A stretch of DNA of 64,000 nt from Dankookia rubra (GCF_004355005.1 NZ_SMSJ01000012.1:62001-126000); one strand, 5' to 3'. Numbered from the stretch's first letter, positions 32,571 through 41,182 are shown. The notes: generated by a model from the sequence alone, not told the origin. Made by a program: numbers and translations.

Positions 32571-35390
32571 CTACGGCGAAGGGCTCGGCGAGGGAGAGGC
32601 AGTCGCCCGGTTCGCCGAAACTGCTCCGTTGGCCAAGCTGCGGACCTTGTCCACGGCGGCCATGAATACCTCTGCGGCCTTCGTGGCGAGCTCCTGCAGC
32701 GCGGACTTCCCCCCTTCCCGGCCGGGAATGCGGGCGGCGTCCTCGCCGAGAGAGGCGTCGATCCGCTCGAAAGCCGCCGCCTTGGCCGGGTCGATGCCGC
32801 GCCGCCCGAACTCCTGCATCTGCGCCTGCCGCGCCTCGGCATAGCGGCCAATCGCCTTGACCGCCTGGTCGTAGGAACGGGCAAAGGCGGGCGTGCGGAG
32901 CGCCTCGTCAAACTCGGTCCGCAGGTCGGCGTGCTTGCCGCCCTGGCGCATCTCCTTGATGACGCTGTTCAGGCCGCCTCCTGCCTCGCGGGCCGCCGCA
33001 GTCTGGACCCGCTCCAACAGGTGCCGGCCCAGACCGGAGACGAAGCTCTCCACCGCGGTCATCGCAGCCCGCCCGGCGCTCTCCGCGTCAGCGACCACGC
33101 GCGCCGCCCGGCGGTCGGCGATGCTCTCCTCCATGCGCTCCAACCGCTCAGCCAAGCCGGAGGTAATCCGCTCCCAAGGCGGGTGCCCGTCCGAAGGTGC
33201 CGGCTTCGCGCGGGACAGAAGGTGGTTGGCCAAAGACTTGCGAGCACCGCCAGTCTGGGAGGCTGCCTCCTGCGTCGGAGGCTTGACGGCCCCAGCCTTT
33301 GTTCCGCCGTCCTGCTTGCCCTCGGCGTCCGTCCTGACCTCGGCCTGCACCCCGGGACCAGGCGAGGCCGCGACGGTGCTGCTGCCTTCGACCGCAGGAG
33401 CGGCCTTGGTCGCGGGCGGGGGCGTGGCCGGGGTGGCCGACACCGGCGCCGCAGTCGGCTTTTCCGATGCCACGGCACCGCTCAGCACCCGGATCTGGGT
33501 GTCGAGCGTCTGCAGCTGATCGGCGACTTCGGGAGTATCCTGATCGCGTGCCTTGGCGATCTTGCACACGACGCGGCGCACCTGGCGGACCAGGTCGACC
33601 GACGACATGGCCGCCGTTTCGCGCAGCAAGGCCTGCGCCCGAGGGTTCCCGAGGCCAGGATAGCTGACCATCCGTTCCTCCATCTCGCGCCTCAGGTCCT
33701 CAGGCAGGGCGAGCTTGGTCCCGGTCGTGCGCTCGTAGTCCATGATGGCCCAGGCAATCCGGGTGCGAAGACCCTCGTGCCGGAGAGCATCGGGCGAGGA
33801 TAGCGAGGCGTCGAGCGAGGTGAGCGTCTTTGCCAGATCCGGCGCCTGCTGCTGCAGTTTGCCCGCCTGCGCAGCCATCTGGGCGACCATCCCACGCAAC
33901 GGATCGGCAGGGGCGGCCGAACTCGGGCTCGCACTCACCGGGGAGGCTGCGCCAGCCTCGGCCTTGGGCGCTGCCGGTTCTGCCTTCGCCGCCGCTTGCT
34001 TCGCCTTGATGGCCGCTGCCGTCGCTGCCGGATCCAGGGAGCCATCTGCGCGCATGATCCAGCCGCGGGTCGGGCCGGCATCCAGCGTCAGCTTGACCTG
34101 ATTGTCCGTCAGGCCCTGCACGAAGCCCTGGGCGGCCGTGACGGCGGCACGCGGGTCCATGCCGAGCGTCACGATCCCTTCCAGGGCCGTTGCCTCGACC
34201 AGCACCCGACGTGGATCGCCCGGGGTCGCCGCACTTTCCGCGACGGGTGCAAGTGTCGTGTCGCCGTCCATGCTCTGCTCCTGCTTCGCCGCGCGTGCGG
34301 CCGTGATCGCGCCGTCGATCTGCCGGCGAACAGCCGCCGAACCGGATGACTGCTCGAAATCGTTCCAATCCGTGCCGGGGTCGGGCGCGGTGAAAGGCGG
34401 CAGAGCCGGCACGGCGCCGATCTCCACTCGCATGCGCTCTGCCGTCAGCGCCCCGACATTCGCCTTAGGGGGATCAAGGCGTTCCTTGTGGTGGTCATTG
34501 TCCCCGGCCGTGACCATCACCTGCCCAGGATTCTGCTCCCGCCACTCCCGCATCACTCCGCGCAGGTTGCCGGCGGAGAAACACACGACCACGGGCAGTC
34601 CCGTGCTGCGCTGCAGGCTCTTGCCCGTAGCAACGCCCTCGCAGAACAGGACCGGTTGATCCGGGGCAACCTCCCCCAGGATCAGCCTCCCGCCCCGCAT
34701 GCGGCCCCCGAACAGCCCCCGCTTGCTGCCGTCCGGCCAAATGCGCTGCAAGGTCTGCAGCGCACCGCCAGCATCGCGGACCGGCACCAACAGGGTGCCC
34801 TTCTGAGTGACCCGCAGGCCTTCGGGGTCGATCCCCTTTTTGGTGATGTAGGGGTGATCCGCCGGGGCGGGGCGGTCCGCGTGGTTGTCCCACAGCTGCT
34901 GTGCGGTGGCGGCAACCCGCACATAACCAGCCTCGATCCGCCGCTGCTCGGCCGCATCGATTTCGGCGCGTTCCCGCTCCTTCGCCTGTAGTTGCTCGGC
35001 GATGGCCTTGCGTTCGTCGTTGGACATGGGCCGGGCATAATCCGGCTGCGGCATGCCGAGGTAGCCGCGGGCGTAATCCAGAGCAGCGACGAAGCTAAGG
35101 CCCTGGTGCTCGCGGATCAGCTTGAGCATGTCGCCGTGATTGCCGCTGCCGTAGTCATGCCAGCGCCCAATCATGCGGCCGGCCACGGTGACGCGGAGCT
35201 TGCCGGTGTCGCCAAAGCGAAGATCGTTGCCCGCTCGACGGCCCGTCGTGCCGATCAGGCGACATGCGAGGTCACCGGCGCTCCGCCGGAGACCTTCCTG
35301 GATTTGCTCCAATTCCTCGCGCTGCCGGAGCGCGCGGTCGGCTGCCGCGTCAGACTTGCCGCGACCGCGATAGGGGGTGCCGTCCGGCAT
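32571..35390 (-). CDS. Toprim-type conjugative DNA primase (TraC/Sog-like role)
   Basis: 939 residues from ATG 35390 (GAGGTAG upstream). The N-terminal 330 residues are a primase unit: GTTGRRAGNDLRFGDTGKLRVTVAG, GRWHDYGSGNHGDMLKLI, VLFCEGVATGKSLQ (Toprim Glu) and VMVTAGDNDHHKE (Toprim Asp motif). The remaining 600 residues are a long Ala/Pro-rich, partly helical region ending in a coiled coil (RLERMEESIADRRAARVV). Conjugative primases are exported with the DNA and prime the complementary strand in the recipient. Lies in the operon 37510-32571, as IncI sog lies among tra genes. Confidence 0.8.
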   Translation of the reverse strand: MPDGTPYRGRGKSDAAADRALRQREELEQIQEGLRRSAGDLACRLIGTTGRRAGNDLRFGDTGKLRVTVAGRMIGRWHDYGSGNHGDMLKLIREHQGLSFVAALDYARGYLGMPQPDYARPMSNDERKAIAEQLQAKERERAEIDAAEQRRIEAGYVRVAATAQQLWDNHADRPAPADHPYITKKGIDPEGLRVTQKGTLLVPVRDAGGALQTLQRIWPDGSKRGLFGGRMRGGRLILGEVAPDQPVLFCEGVATGKSLQRSTGLPVVVCFSAGNLRGVMREWREQNPGQVMVTAGDNDHHKERLDPPKANVGALTAERMRVEIGAVPALPPFTAPDPGTDWNDFEQSSGSAAVRRQIDGAITAARAAKQEQSMDGDTTLAPVAESAATPGDPRRVLVEATALEGIVTLGMDPRAAVTAAQGFVQGLTDNQVKLTLDAGPTRGWIMRADGSLDPAATAAAIKAKQAAAKAEPAAPKAEAGAASPVSASPSSAAPADPLRGMVAQMAAQAGKLQQQAPDLAKTLTSLDASLSSPDALRHEGLRTRIAWAIMDYERTTGTKLALPEDLRREMEERMVSYPGLGNPRAQALLRETAAMSSVDLVRQVRRVVCKIAKARDQDTPEVADQLQTLDTQIRVLSGAVASEKPTAAPVSATPATPPPATKAAPAVEGSSTVAASPGPGVQAEVRTDAEGKQDGGTKAGAVKPPTQEAASQTGGARKSLANHLLSRAKPAPSDGHPPWERITSGLAERLERMEESIADRRAARVVADAESAGRAAMTAVESFVSGLGRHLLERVQTAAAREAGGGLNSVIKEMRQGGKHADLRTEFDEALRTPAFARSYDQAVKAIGRYAEARQAQMQEFGRRGIDPAKAAAFERIDASLGEDAARIPGREGGKSALQELATKAAEVFMAAVDKVRSLANGAVSANRATASPSPSPSP

Positions 35391-35394
35391 GGCT

Positions 35395-36480
35395 CTACCT
35401 CACCTGGGGGGTGGGGAGGGTGCTCAGGCGCTTGAAAGCGTCCTGAGGTCGCCCGGTGTCGCTCTCCACGCGGGCCGCCAGCAAGGCGGCGTTGGTATTG
35501 GCGACATCCTCTTGGACCCGGAGCGATTCCATCTGCAGATGCAAGCCAAGCGCCTGCATGGAGGCGATCTCGCGCAGCACTGAGGCCGGCGGCATGCGCC
35601 AGATGGCTGCATTCCAGGCCCGCCCGGACATGCGCCGGTTGACCTCGAGCTCGGCGGCCTGCAGCCAACTACCGCGCTCAGTCACGACTAGGCCCTGAGC
35701 CTGCTGCTGCGCCCGCTGCGCCGGGGTTAGTGTCACGGTCTCAGCGCGGCGTGCGATGTATCGGGTGTGCACGTCCTGGGCGAGACTCATATTCGCCAGG
35801 TAGCGGTCCCGCCACAGCTTGATGTCCTGGCTCTGTGCGGCCCTCAGTTCGTCGCCCCGCAGCGCACGGAGCGGTACCGGCTGCAGCGCCATGATGGAGA
35901 AATCGATCGCGGCGTTGATGTTCTCAGGGCGCGGGCCGTAGCTGAGGCCACCCGTCATGCTTGCTGAACGGATGTCCCCATTCGGCCTGTCCGTGAGCTG
36001 GCAAACGCCTTCCGCGGCCTCCAACTCGCTGCAGTAGCGGTTGCGATGCAGCCGGGCGCGGTCGGCGGCCGCATGGCCCTCGCCGTGCCAGGCGGGGGTT
36101 TCCGGACCAGCCTCGCGCCGGCGATTGGCGACGGCGGCGAGAGAGGTGGCGACGATCCAACTCTGGCCGGCGCCGACCGTGATGGCCTGGCCGTTGTCGA
36201 GAGATTCACAGGCCGCGGGCGTTGCAATGTGCTCGTCCCGGATCTGGGCGCTGCGGACATTCCGCTGGAAGCGCGCCATTGCCGTGTTGCTGCCGTCAGC
36301 GATCTGCTGCTGAGCGGCAATCTGGCCTTTCAAGTAGTTGGCCGTCTGGGTGAACCCGGCGACCGTGTTGCGGATCAGCTCGACAATGGCCGCGGTGTCA
36401 AAGACCTCAGCCCGGGCCGGCGCCAGGGGCGTCAGTGTGACCGAGGCGAGGGCGGTTGCCGCCAGGAGTGCCTTGCGCAT
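35395..36480 (-). CDS. Periplasmic transfer protein, TraW-position
   Basis: 361 residues from ATG 36480 (GAGGGGG upstream), signal peptide ending ARA-EVF. The mature protein is helical with several Cys (CESLDNGQ, CSELEAAEGVCQ) and a Gln/Ala/Arg-rich C-terminal half (LTPAQRAQQQAQGL). I do not recognise the family firmly. Sandwiched between the primase and another exported protein in one operon with gaps of 4 and 11 bp, so it very likely works in the transfer apparatus. Confidence 0.6.
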   Translation of the reverse strand: MRKALLAATALASVTLTPLAPARAEVFDTAAIVELIRNTVAGFTQTANYLKGQIAAQQQIADGSNTAMARFQRNVRSAQIRDEHIATPAACESLDNGQAITVGAGQSWIVATSLAAVANRRREAGPETPAWHGEGHAAADRARLHRNRYCSELEAAEGVCQLTDRPNGDIRSASMTGGLSYGPRPENINAAIDFSIMALQPVPLRALRGDELRAAQSQDIKLWRDRYLANMSLAQDVHTRYIARRAETVTLTPAQRAQQQAQGLVVTERGSWLQAAELEVNRRMSGRAWNAAIWRMPPASVLREIASMQALGLHLQMESLRVQEDVANTNAALLAARVESDTGRPQDAFKRLSTLPTPQVR

Positions 36481-36491
36481 CTGCCGCCCCC

Positions 36492-37040
36492 TCACTGCTG
36501 CAGGCCGAGAGGACGGACGACGGGGTAGCCAACCGGCACGGCCGGCGCACCGTTGATATAGAAGCCGTTGGCAGCACCGCTCGACAGCGAGGCGCTACCG
36601 AGCGCCGGCCCGCCGCCGCCGAATGAAAGGCGAGGGCAGAAACTCCCGCCCATGAGCCCGCCAAATCCCATGTTCCAGCCGCTGACGGTCAGGCCGCACT
36701 GGACCGATCCGATGGCCTGGTTCCAGGCGGATCGGGCCGCGGCACACACCTGCTGCAGCGCCCGCGACGCCACGGCGGTCAGCATGGTTTGCGGGTCGAA
36801 GTTCGACATCATCACGTTCAGACCGCTGCCGTTGAAGAAATTGTCCAAGCAGGTCAGGGACATGACGCTCTCAGGAGCGGGGATCGCCTGGTCGTCGGCT
36901 TCGATCCGCGCAGAGATGCCGGCGGCGGCTGCCTGGGAGATCTCGGCGCAGCCTTGGCTTCCTCCCGTGCCGCTCTGGGCGAGCGCAGTACCGGCCAGTA
37001 GTGTCGTCGCCAGGGCCGTGGCGTAGAGCGCGCGCCTCAT
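36492..37040 (-). CDS. Exported transfer-associated protein
   Basis: 182 residues from ATG 37040, overlapping the preceding stop (ATGA). Signal peptide RRALYATALATTLLAGTALA. The mature part has Cys in CAEIS, CLDNFF, VCAAA, QCGLTV and FCPRLS, and TCLDNFFNGSGLNVMMSNFDPQ, a pattern of disulfide-bonded periplasmic proteins in conjugation clusters of this type. Needs the DsbC-like protein of the same cluster for folding, I infer. Name not known. Confidence 0.6.
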   Translation of the reverse strand: MRRALYATALATTLLAGTALAQSGTGGSQGCAEISQAAAAGISARIEADDQAIPAPESVMSLTCLDNFFNGSGLNVMMSNFDPQTMLTAVASRALQQVCAAARSAWNQAIGSVQCGLTVSGWNMGFGGLMGGSFCPRLSFGGGGPALGSASLSSGAANGFYINGAPAVPVGYPVVRPLGLQQ

Positions 37041-37510
37041 GCCCCGCCTCCCGTCATGCCCTCGGGCTGACAGGCCGCCAGCAGCATCTGCAGGCGCTCC
37101 GGGGCGTAGATGCGAGCCAATAGGGCTCGCCGTTGCAGCGCCTGCAGCTCGGCGCGGATGAAGTCGCCATCCGGTCCGGCACCCATGGTCAGCGCCAGCA
37201 CGGCGTTGCGCTCGGGAAGGCCTCGCTCGCCAAACCAATCGAGCAGGCGCAGCCGCCGGGCCATGCCCGACTGCGCCAGGGCGGCGCGTAGATTGACTGC
37301 GGTGGCGGGGTGGCGAAGCCGAACAGACAGACGCTCCGCGTCGGTTGCCAGGGCTTGCTCGAGCAGTTCGCCAAGCCTCAGCATAGTCCGCAGGACGGCC
37401 GGATCGGCGTCGACTGGGCCGAGCAGGTGGAGCGTAGCGACGTCGGGGTCGCGTTCCCGCAGCCAGTCGGCAACCGCGTTGGGGGACAGATCGGGCATTC
37501 GCACCTCCAT
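37037..37510 (-). CDS. Soluble protein, first gene of the primase operon
   Basis: 157 residues from ATG 37510 with GGAGGGA five bases upstream. Leucine-rich, helical, with repeating motifs (VRLRHPATAVNLRAALAQSGMARRLRLLDWFGERGLPERNAVLALTMG in parts) somewhat like HEAT-type repeats. No signal peptide. A transfer box lies 22 bp upstream of its start. Family unknown. Confidence 0.6.
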   Translation of the reverse strand: MEVRMPDLSPNAVADWLRERDPDVATLHLLGPVDADPAVLRTMLRLGELLEQALATDAERLSVRLRHPATAVNLRAALAQSGMARRLRLLDWFGERGLPERNAVLALTMGAGPDGDFIRAELQALQRRALLARIYAPERLQMLLAACQPEGMTGGGA

Positions 37511-37532
37511 GGTCCCTCCAGGGTGGTGGTGA

Positions 37533-37545
37533 CCGGCGCGAATAC
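37533..37545 (-). promoter_or_regulatory. Transfer box (minus)
   Basis: Reads GTATTCGCGCCGG on the minus strand, 22 bp before the 37510 start. The leader has CCC-TGGA-GGG across the ribosome site. Confidence 0.55.
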
Positions 37546-37557
37546 CCTCAGATCAGA

Positions 37558-37944
37558 TCAGCGGGTAATGCTGACCTGGTTCGTGGTGCGGCTGACCTTG
37601 AAGCCAAGCGGCTTGATGGCGTCGGCCAGCACCAAGTTCCACGAGCGCCCACCGCGCCAGTCGACCGGCAACTCTCGGTCGACGCCATCGCCGAAAACCA
37701 GCGAGACGCCCTCTGGGACGATCTGCCGAGCCGCGACATGCAGTGGCACGGCCTCACCGAAGCCTTGGACCGCCGGCAGGCTCGGCGGCCTCCGACGCGG
37801 CGGGACGGCAATCCTGATCGGTCCAGGGTCCGCCCCGATTGCCTGGGCGCCTGTCGACGCAGATGGGGCCAGGAGGAACTCGGCATGTGCTGGGGCCGTA
37901 GCGGCGATGCCGAGGACGGCGGCGAGGCAAATGGACAGCTTCAT
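37558..37944 (-). CDS. TcpQ/secretin-N-like periplasmic protein
   Basis: 128 residues from ATG 37944 (GGGAG nine bases upstream). Signal peptide ends AHA-EFL. The C-terminal 60 residues (VPEGVSLVFGDGVDRELPVDWRGGRSWNLVLADAIKPLGFKV) match the TcpQ/PilL C-terminal or STN-like domain that binds pilus and secretion rings. In type IVB systems such domains occur in outer-membrane core proteins. Monocistronic between two leftward operons, with its own transfer box 39 bp away. Confidence 0.7.
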   Translation of the reverse strand: MKLSICLAAVLGIAATAPAHAEFLLAPSASTGAQAIGADPGPIRIAVPPRRRPPSLPAVQGFGEAVPLHVAARQIVPEGVSLVFGDGVDRELPVDWRGGRSWNLVLADAIKPLGFKVSRTTNQVSITR

Positions 37945-37983
37945 CAAGGGATCTCCCGCATAATCCGCGGAAGATCATGCGAG

Positions 37984-37996
37984 TCGGCGCGAATGG
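37984..37996 (-). promoter_or_regulatory. Transfer box (minus)
   Basis: Reads CCATTCGCGCCGA on the minus strand, 39 bp before the TcpQ-like gene. The leader carries CCGC...GCGG next to GGGAG. Confidence 0.6.
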
Positions 37997-38151
37997 AGAT
38001 GGTCGGGCCGATTCAGTCGACTTCAAAGCCGGCAAAAGGCTGCGGACCTTCATCACACGTAGCCCGTTCATGGGATGTTCCCGGAAAATACGTGCTCAAG
38101 GCATTTGGCGGGAGTGTCAGTTCGCGCGGCGCCTTGAGAGACTGCGCCATT

Positions 38152-38427
38152 ATGATTTACCTCGATCCCATTCTGGCGGCTGAGCCAGCCGAGCAGCAGA
38201 AGGCCCCCAACGGGATGGGCGATGATGACGCCAGAATTTTCGGGGCAAAGGTGAAGGAGCTTCGAGAAGCTGCCGGCCTCACCCAGGTTGCTTTGGCCAA
38301 AAAAGCCGGTGTGCAACAAGGTCAGCTATCCGAAATCGAGATCGGCAAGCGGATTCCCCGTCTCGATACGATCAAGAAGCTGGCCCGGGCGCTTGGCGTA
38401 CCTCCTCACGAATTGATTACCGACTGA
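38152..38427 (+). CDS. XRE-family HTH transcriptional regulator
   Basis: 91 residues from ATG 38152 (GAGAG 12 bases upstream). FGAKVKELREAAGLTQVALAKKAGVQQGQLSEIEIGKRIP and LDTIKKLARALGV form a standard HTH_3 domain at about 30-85, with a short N-terminal extension. It lies divergent to the TcpQ-like gene and beside the second regulator, in the centre of the transfer cluster. Only a poor match to the transfer box (GTTCGCGCGGC) lies upstream. Candidate controller of the transfer genes. Confidence 0.8.
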   Translation: MIYLDPILAAEPAEQQKAPNGMGDDDARIFGAKVKELREAAGLTQVALAKKAGVQQGQLSEIEIGKRIPRLDTIKKLARALGVPPHELITD

Positions 38428-38433
38428 GCTGAA

Positions 38434-38500
38434 TATCTACGATTCGGCATATTGCGCCAACGCCGTGGCCCACATATCTGCGATCGTAGTTATCTATGAT
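38434..38500 (+). promoter_or_regulatory. Three direct repeats before the GcrA-like gene
   Basis: TATCTACGAT (38434), TATCTGCGAT (38475) and TATCTATGAT (38491) share TATCT-N-Y-GAT; GATCGTA occurs twice in the same stretch. A probable operator for the regulator that starts at 38496 or 38526. Confidence 0.5.
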
Positions 38501-39332
38501 CGTATATATGATGGCAGGGCAAGGCATGAGCAGTCCGCATCCGGGGAGAAATCATCGGGCACCCAACGTCGGTGTCTCTACCAACCAGCCATTACGTGAC
38601 CGCATTCTCGCCGGCCTAATCGATCAGGGTCACGGCCGCGAGGCCTGCGCCGCTTATCTGGGCCTAAACGACGAGCAGCTGATGAGCCGCATCGTCCATC
38701 TGGACCTGCCCACCCCAGCCGACCGTCCGATGCGTGTCGGTCATGGGGCCCACGCTTGGGACGTCACCGCGATCCGTCAGCTGATCGACCTCTGGATCCG
38801 TGACCTAACCACGTCCCGCATCGCCGCGCACCTCAGCCGCTCACCTTCTGGCGTCCGTAGCAAGGCACGCTGGCTTGGCCTCTACAAGCGCGCGCGGAAC
38901 GGACTGCTCGACCTGCTACCGCTGTTCCCTGGCATCGACATCGAGCCGAGGCGCCACCAGCTCGTCTGGACAGACGATCTCGAGCGCTGGCTCGCCGACC
39001 GGTGGTTTTCCTTCCAGCACCACAAGGCAATCGCCCGCGACCTGAGCGACAAGCTCGGATTTGAGGTGTCGCCTACGGCCATCGCCAGCAAGGCTCACCG
39101 GCTCGAGCTGCCCAAACGCGATTCGGACTTCCTGCTGCAGGACTACAGGCAGGAATACCGCGCGCGGCATGCCCGTCTCCTGCCCCGCATGATCGAGCGC
39201 CGCTGCAAAATTCGTGGCCGGCTGTTCTGGAGCACCGGCGCAACCTTTACCTCCGACGAGGCAAAGGCGCAGTCCAGCTATCGCACGCTGTGCGCCGGCA
39301 TCTCTGACCACGCCATGACAGCCGTCCACTGA
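38496..39332 (+). CDS. GcrA/Myb-like double-HTH DNA-binding protein
   Basis: 278 residues if started at ATG 38496; ATG 38526 has a better ribosome site (AGGGCAAGG) and is an alternative. Two HTH-like units are visible: IRQLIDLWIRDLTTSRIAAHLSRSPSGVRSKARWLGLYKR (about 90-130) and TDDLERWLADRWFSFQHHKAIARDLSDKLG... IASKAHRLELPKRD (about 155-210), the second like GcrA's W-x-x-x-G-x-S-x-x-x-IA...NAVIGKAHRLGL pattern. The last 36 residues come from a duplicated DotI-type segment (see repeat). A candidate regulator of transfer. Confidence 0.65.
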   Translation: MIVYMMAGQGMSSPHPGRNHRAPNVGVSTNQPLRDRILAGLIDQGHGREACAAYLGLNDEQLMSRIVHLDLPTPADRPMRVGHGAHAWDVTAIRQLIDLWIRDLTTSRIAAHLSRSPSGVRSKARWLGLYKRARNGLLDLLPLFPGIDIEPRRHQLVWTDDLERWLADRWFSFQHHKAIARDLSDKLGFEVSPTAIASKAHRLELPKRDSDFLLQDYRQEYRARHARLLPRMIERRCKIRGRLFWSTGATFTSDEAKAQSSYRTLCAGISDHAMTAVH

Positions 39333-39340
39333 AGGCGGCG

Positions 39341-39353
39341 CCATTCGTGTCGT
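39341..39353 (+). promoter_or_regulatory. Transfer box, diverged (plus)
   Basis: CCATTCGTGTCGT, part of the duplicated unit, 19 bp before the truncated DotI paralogue; decayed relative to the copy before dotI. Confidence 0.5.
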
Positions 39354-39372
39354 AGCCAGAGAGAATTGCGTC

Positions 39373-39597
39373 ATGGAAAACCGACAGGCTGTCGTTCGCC
39401 GCCAAATTACGAGCCCCAAGCTCACTGCCTGGCTGCGCAGCAAGGCACTGACCGCCCTCATTGTGCTCATCGCTGGCTCGCTGATTCTGTTGTGGAGCAC
39501 GGGCGCGACCTTCACCGCCGAGGAGGCGAGCGTGCAGTCCAGCCATCGCACTCCAAGCACCGACTTTGCTGCTCGGATTGAGGCGGCCATCCGCTGA
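39373..39597 (+). CDS. Truncated DotI paralogue (DotJ-like)
   Basis: 74 residues. The first 45 (MENRQAVVRRQITSPKLTAW, KALTALIVLIAGSLILL) match the N-terminus and membrane helix of the DotI at 39639, but the periplasmic domain is missing and replaced by a short tail (ATFTAEEASVQSSHRT...). In Legionella, DotJ (IcmM) is just such a short DotI homologue and forms a complex with DotI. This copy arose from a local tandem duplication. Preceded by its own decayed transfer box. Could be functional or a decaying remnant. Confidence 0.65.
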   Translation: MENRQAVVRRQITSPKLTAWLRSKALTALIVLIAGSLILLWSTGATFTAEEASVQSSHRTPSTDFAARIEAAIR

Positions 39598-39606
39598 TCA
39601 GCGGCG

Positions 39607-39619
39607 CCATTCGCGCCAT
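39607..39619 (+). promoter_or_regulatory. Transfer box (plus)
   Basis: CCATTCGCGCCAT, 19 bp before dotI. Here the surroundings form the dyad GGCGC-CATTC-GCGCC. Confidence 0.65.
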
Positions 39620-39638
39620 ACCCAGAGAGAATTGCGGC

Positions 39639-40283
39639 ATGGAAAACCGACAGGCTGCCGTTCGCCGCCAAATTGCGAACCCCGAATTCACCGCCCTGTT
39701 GCTCAACAAAGCCCTGACCGGCCTTGTGGTGCTTGGCGCCGGCGCTCTCATGCTTGGGGGCGCGGTGATCTACCGCGAGATCCGACCTCCGGTGCGCGAG
39801 TATTTCGCCACGAACGGCATGCAGCAACCGGTACCGCTGCGCCCTCTCTCGGATCCCGTCGTCACGCGGGAGGGGCTGTTGGCCTGGGCGCGCGACTGCG
39901 CCGTCATGGCCTACGACATCGACTACGTGCACTGGCCAGAGCAGGCCAGGCGAGCCCAGGCGTGTTTTGGCGATACGGCATGGCGCGGCTTCGGTGCGTC
40001 GTTCCGGCGCAACCTCGACACCATCAAGGAAAAGAGCCTCACGGCGCGGCCTGTGCCGCTCGGCCCGCCGGAGATCGCCCGGGAAGCGGTGATCGGGGAC
40101 CGGTACACCTGGCGCGTCCAGATGCCGCTCCGGGTGGTGTTCGAGAACACCAATGGCCGGGTGCCCGACGATCTCCTGCTCGACATGACGATCACCCGCA
40201 CGGACGAGCCCGAGCATCTGCGGGGCGTCGCCTTCGCCGTCTTCGTCGCCAAGCCCCTGATGAGACTGCCGGGAGTCCGATAA
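39639..40283 (+). CDS. dotI: DotI/IcmL (TraM) inner-membrane core protein
   Basis: 214 residues: a short cytosolic start, one membrane helix (about 25-47), then a periplasmic domain of NTF2/VirB8-like size with AWARDCAVMAYDIDYVHW, CFGDTAWRGFGASFRRN and RYTWRVQMPLRVVFEN, the DotI/IcmL pattern. Starts the operon dotI-dotH-dotG; its TAA overlaps the dotH ATG (TAATG). DotI forms an inner-membrane platform of type IVB systems. Confidence 0.88.
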   Translation: MENRQAAVRRQIANPEFTALLLNKALTGLVVLGAGALMLGGAVIYREIRPPVREYFATNGMQQPVPLRPLSDPVVTREGLLAWARDCAVMAYDIDYVHWPEQARRAQACFGDTAWRGFGASFRRNLDTIKEKSLTARPVPLGPPEIAREAVIGDRYTWRVQMPLRVVFENTNGRVPDDLLLDMTITRTDEPEHLRGVAFAVFVAKPLMRLPGVR

Positions 40284-41182
40284 TGCGCTCCGTAGCTCTC
40301 ACTATGATTGCCGTCCTCGGCCTGCCCATCGCCGGCCAAGCCCAGGCGACCGATCCGGGGCAAGCCGATCCCGCCTACGCGGCGGCGCTGCGCAGCGCAA
40401 TTCCGTTCACCCCGGATCAGGTCACTGACCTCATGAACCGCTTCAACTCCGACCAACGAGCTCGCGCCGGCGTTGGAAGCCCGGCAACCCTGGTCAGTGC
40501 CCTGAACCGGCGCGTCAACATGAGTTTTGCCCCGGGCGGCGTAACGCCGATCGTCCAAGCCGCCGTGGGCTACCCGGCAACACTGTCCTTTTTCGACCGC
40601 TCCGGCCGCCCGTGGCCTGTCGCTGGCGACAGCAATGGCAATCCGTCGACCGACACCGACCCGAGCGGCTTTACGGTGCGTCGGCCGATCGCCAACGGGA
40701 ACACGGTCCAGGTGACCGTACGCGGGACATTCCCGCGCGGTGGTCTGGTCGTCTACCTCGAGGGTGCTCCGGCCCCCCTGACATTCCAGATCGTCACGGG
40801 GACCGGTGCCTACGACGCCCGGGCCGCGGTCCACGTCTCGTCTTATCGGCCTGGTGCCGAGCCGACAGAGGTTGATAGCGCGATCCCGGTCGATAGCGGC
40901 GACGCGGGGATGGAGGCCATGCTGCAGGGCATCACCCCGGCCGGCGCCCGCGCCCTGGCGATTTCTGGGGCATCGCCCGATGAGGTCCGCGCCTGGCGCT
41001 CGGGCGGCGATCTCTTCGTGCGCTCTCCCTATCCGATCCTCGCACCGGAGCCGACCGGACAGATGTCCGCCGAGGGCGGGATCCGGATCTACCGCCTACC
41101 GATCAACACCGCGACCGGGGATATGGCGATCTCCATGGCGACCGGCGCGCGCAACAGCATCGTGCGTGTGAGGACGAACTAG
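40283..41182 (+). CDS. dotH: DotH/IcmK (TraN) outer-membrane core protein
   Basis: 299 residues from ATG 40283. Signal peptide ends GQA-QAT. The mature protein has FTPDQVTDLMNRFNSDQRA, then NRRVNMSFAPGGVTPIVQAAVGYPATLSFFDRSGRPWPV, the typical DotH/IcmK core resembling the VirB9 beta domain, and PLTFQIVTG. DotH joins DotC, DotD, DotG and DotF in the outer-membrane core ring. Follows dotI with a one-base overlap. Confidence 0.88.
   Translation: MRSVALTMIAVLGLPIAGQAQATDPGQADPAYAAALRSAIPFTPDQVTDLMNRFNSDQRARAGVGSPATLVSALNRRVNMSFAPGGVTPIVQAAVGYPATLSFFDRSGRPWPVAGDSNGNPSTDTDPSGFTVRRPIANGNTVQVTVRGTFPRGGLVVYLEGAPAPLTFQIVTGTGAYDARAAVHVSSYRPGAEPTEVDSAIPVDSGDAGMEAMLQGITPAGARALAISGASPDEVRAWRSGGDLFVRSPYPILAPEPTGQMSAEGGIRIYRLPINTATGDMAISMATGARNSIVRVRTN

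Larger units (their letters stand above)
39222..39752 (+). repeat. Diverged tandem duplication, about 265-bp period
   Basis: GGCGGCGCCATTCG at 39334 recurs at 39600 (offset 266), and the start of the gene after it, ATGGAAAACCGACAGGCTG, recurs at 39373 and 39639. CTGTTCTGGAGCACCGGCGC at 39222 recurs with changes at 39487. So at least two full units exist, and the left one is joined to the regulator gene's 3' end. Confidence 0.8.

Noticed and set aside
37738-38151. Upstream extension of the XRE gene
   Set aside because: It would run antisense through the TcpQ-like gene, which has a clear domain and signal peptide.
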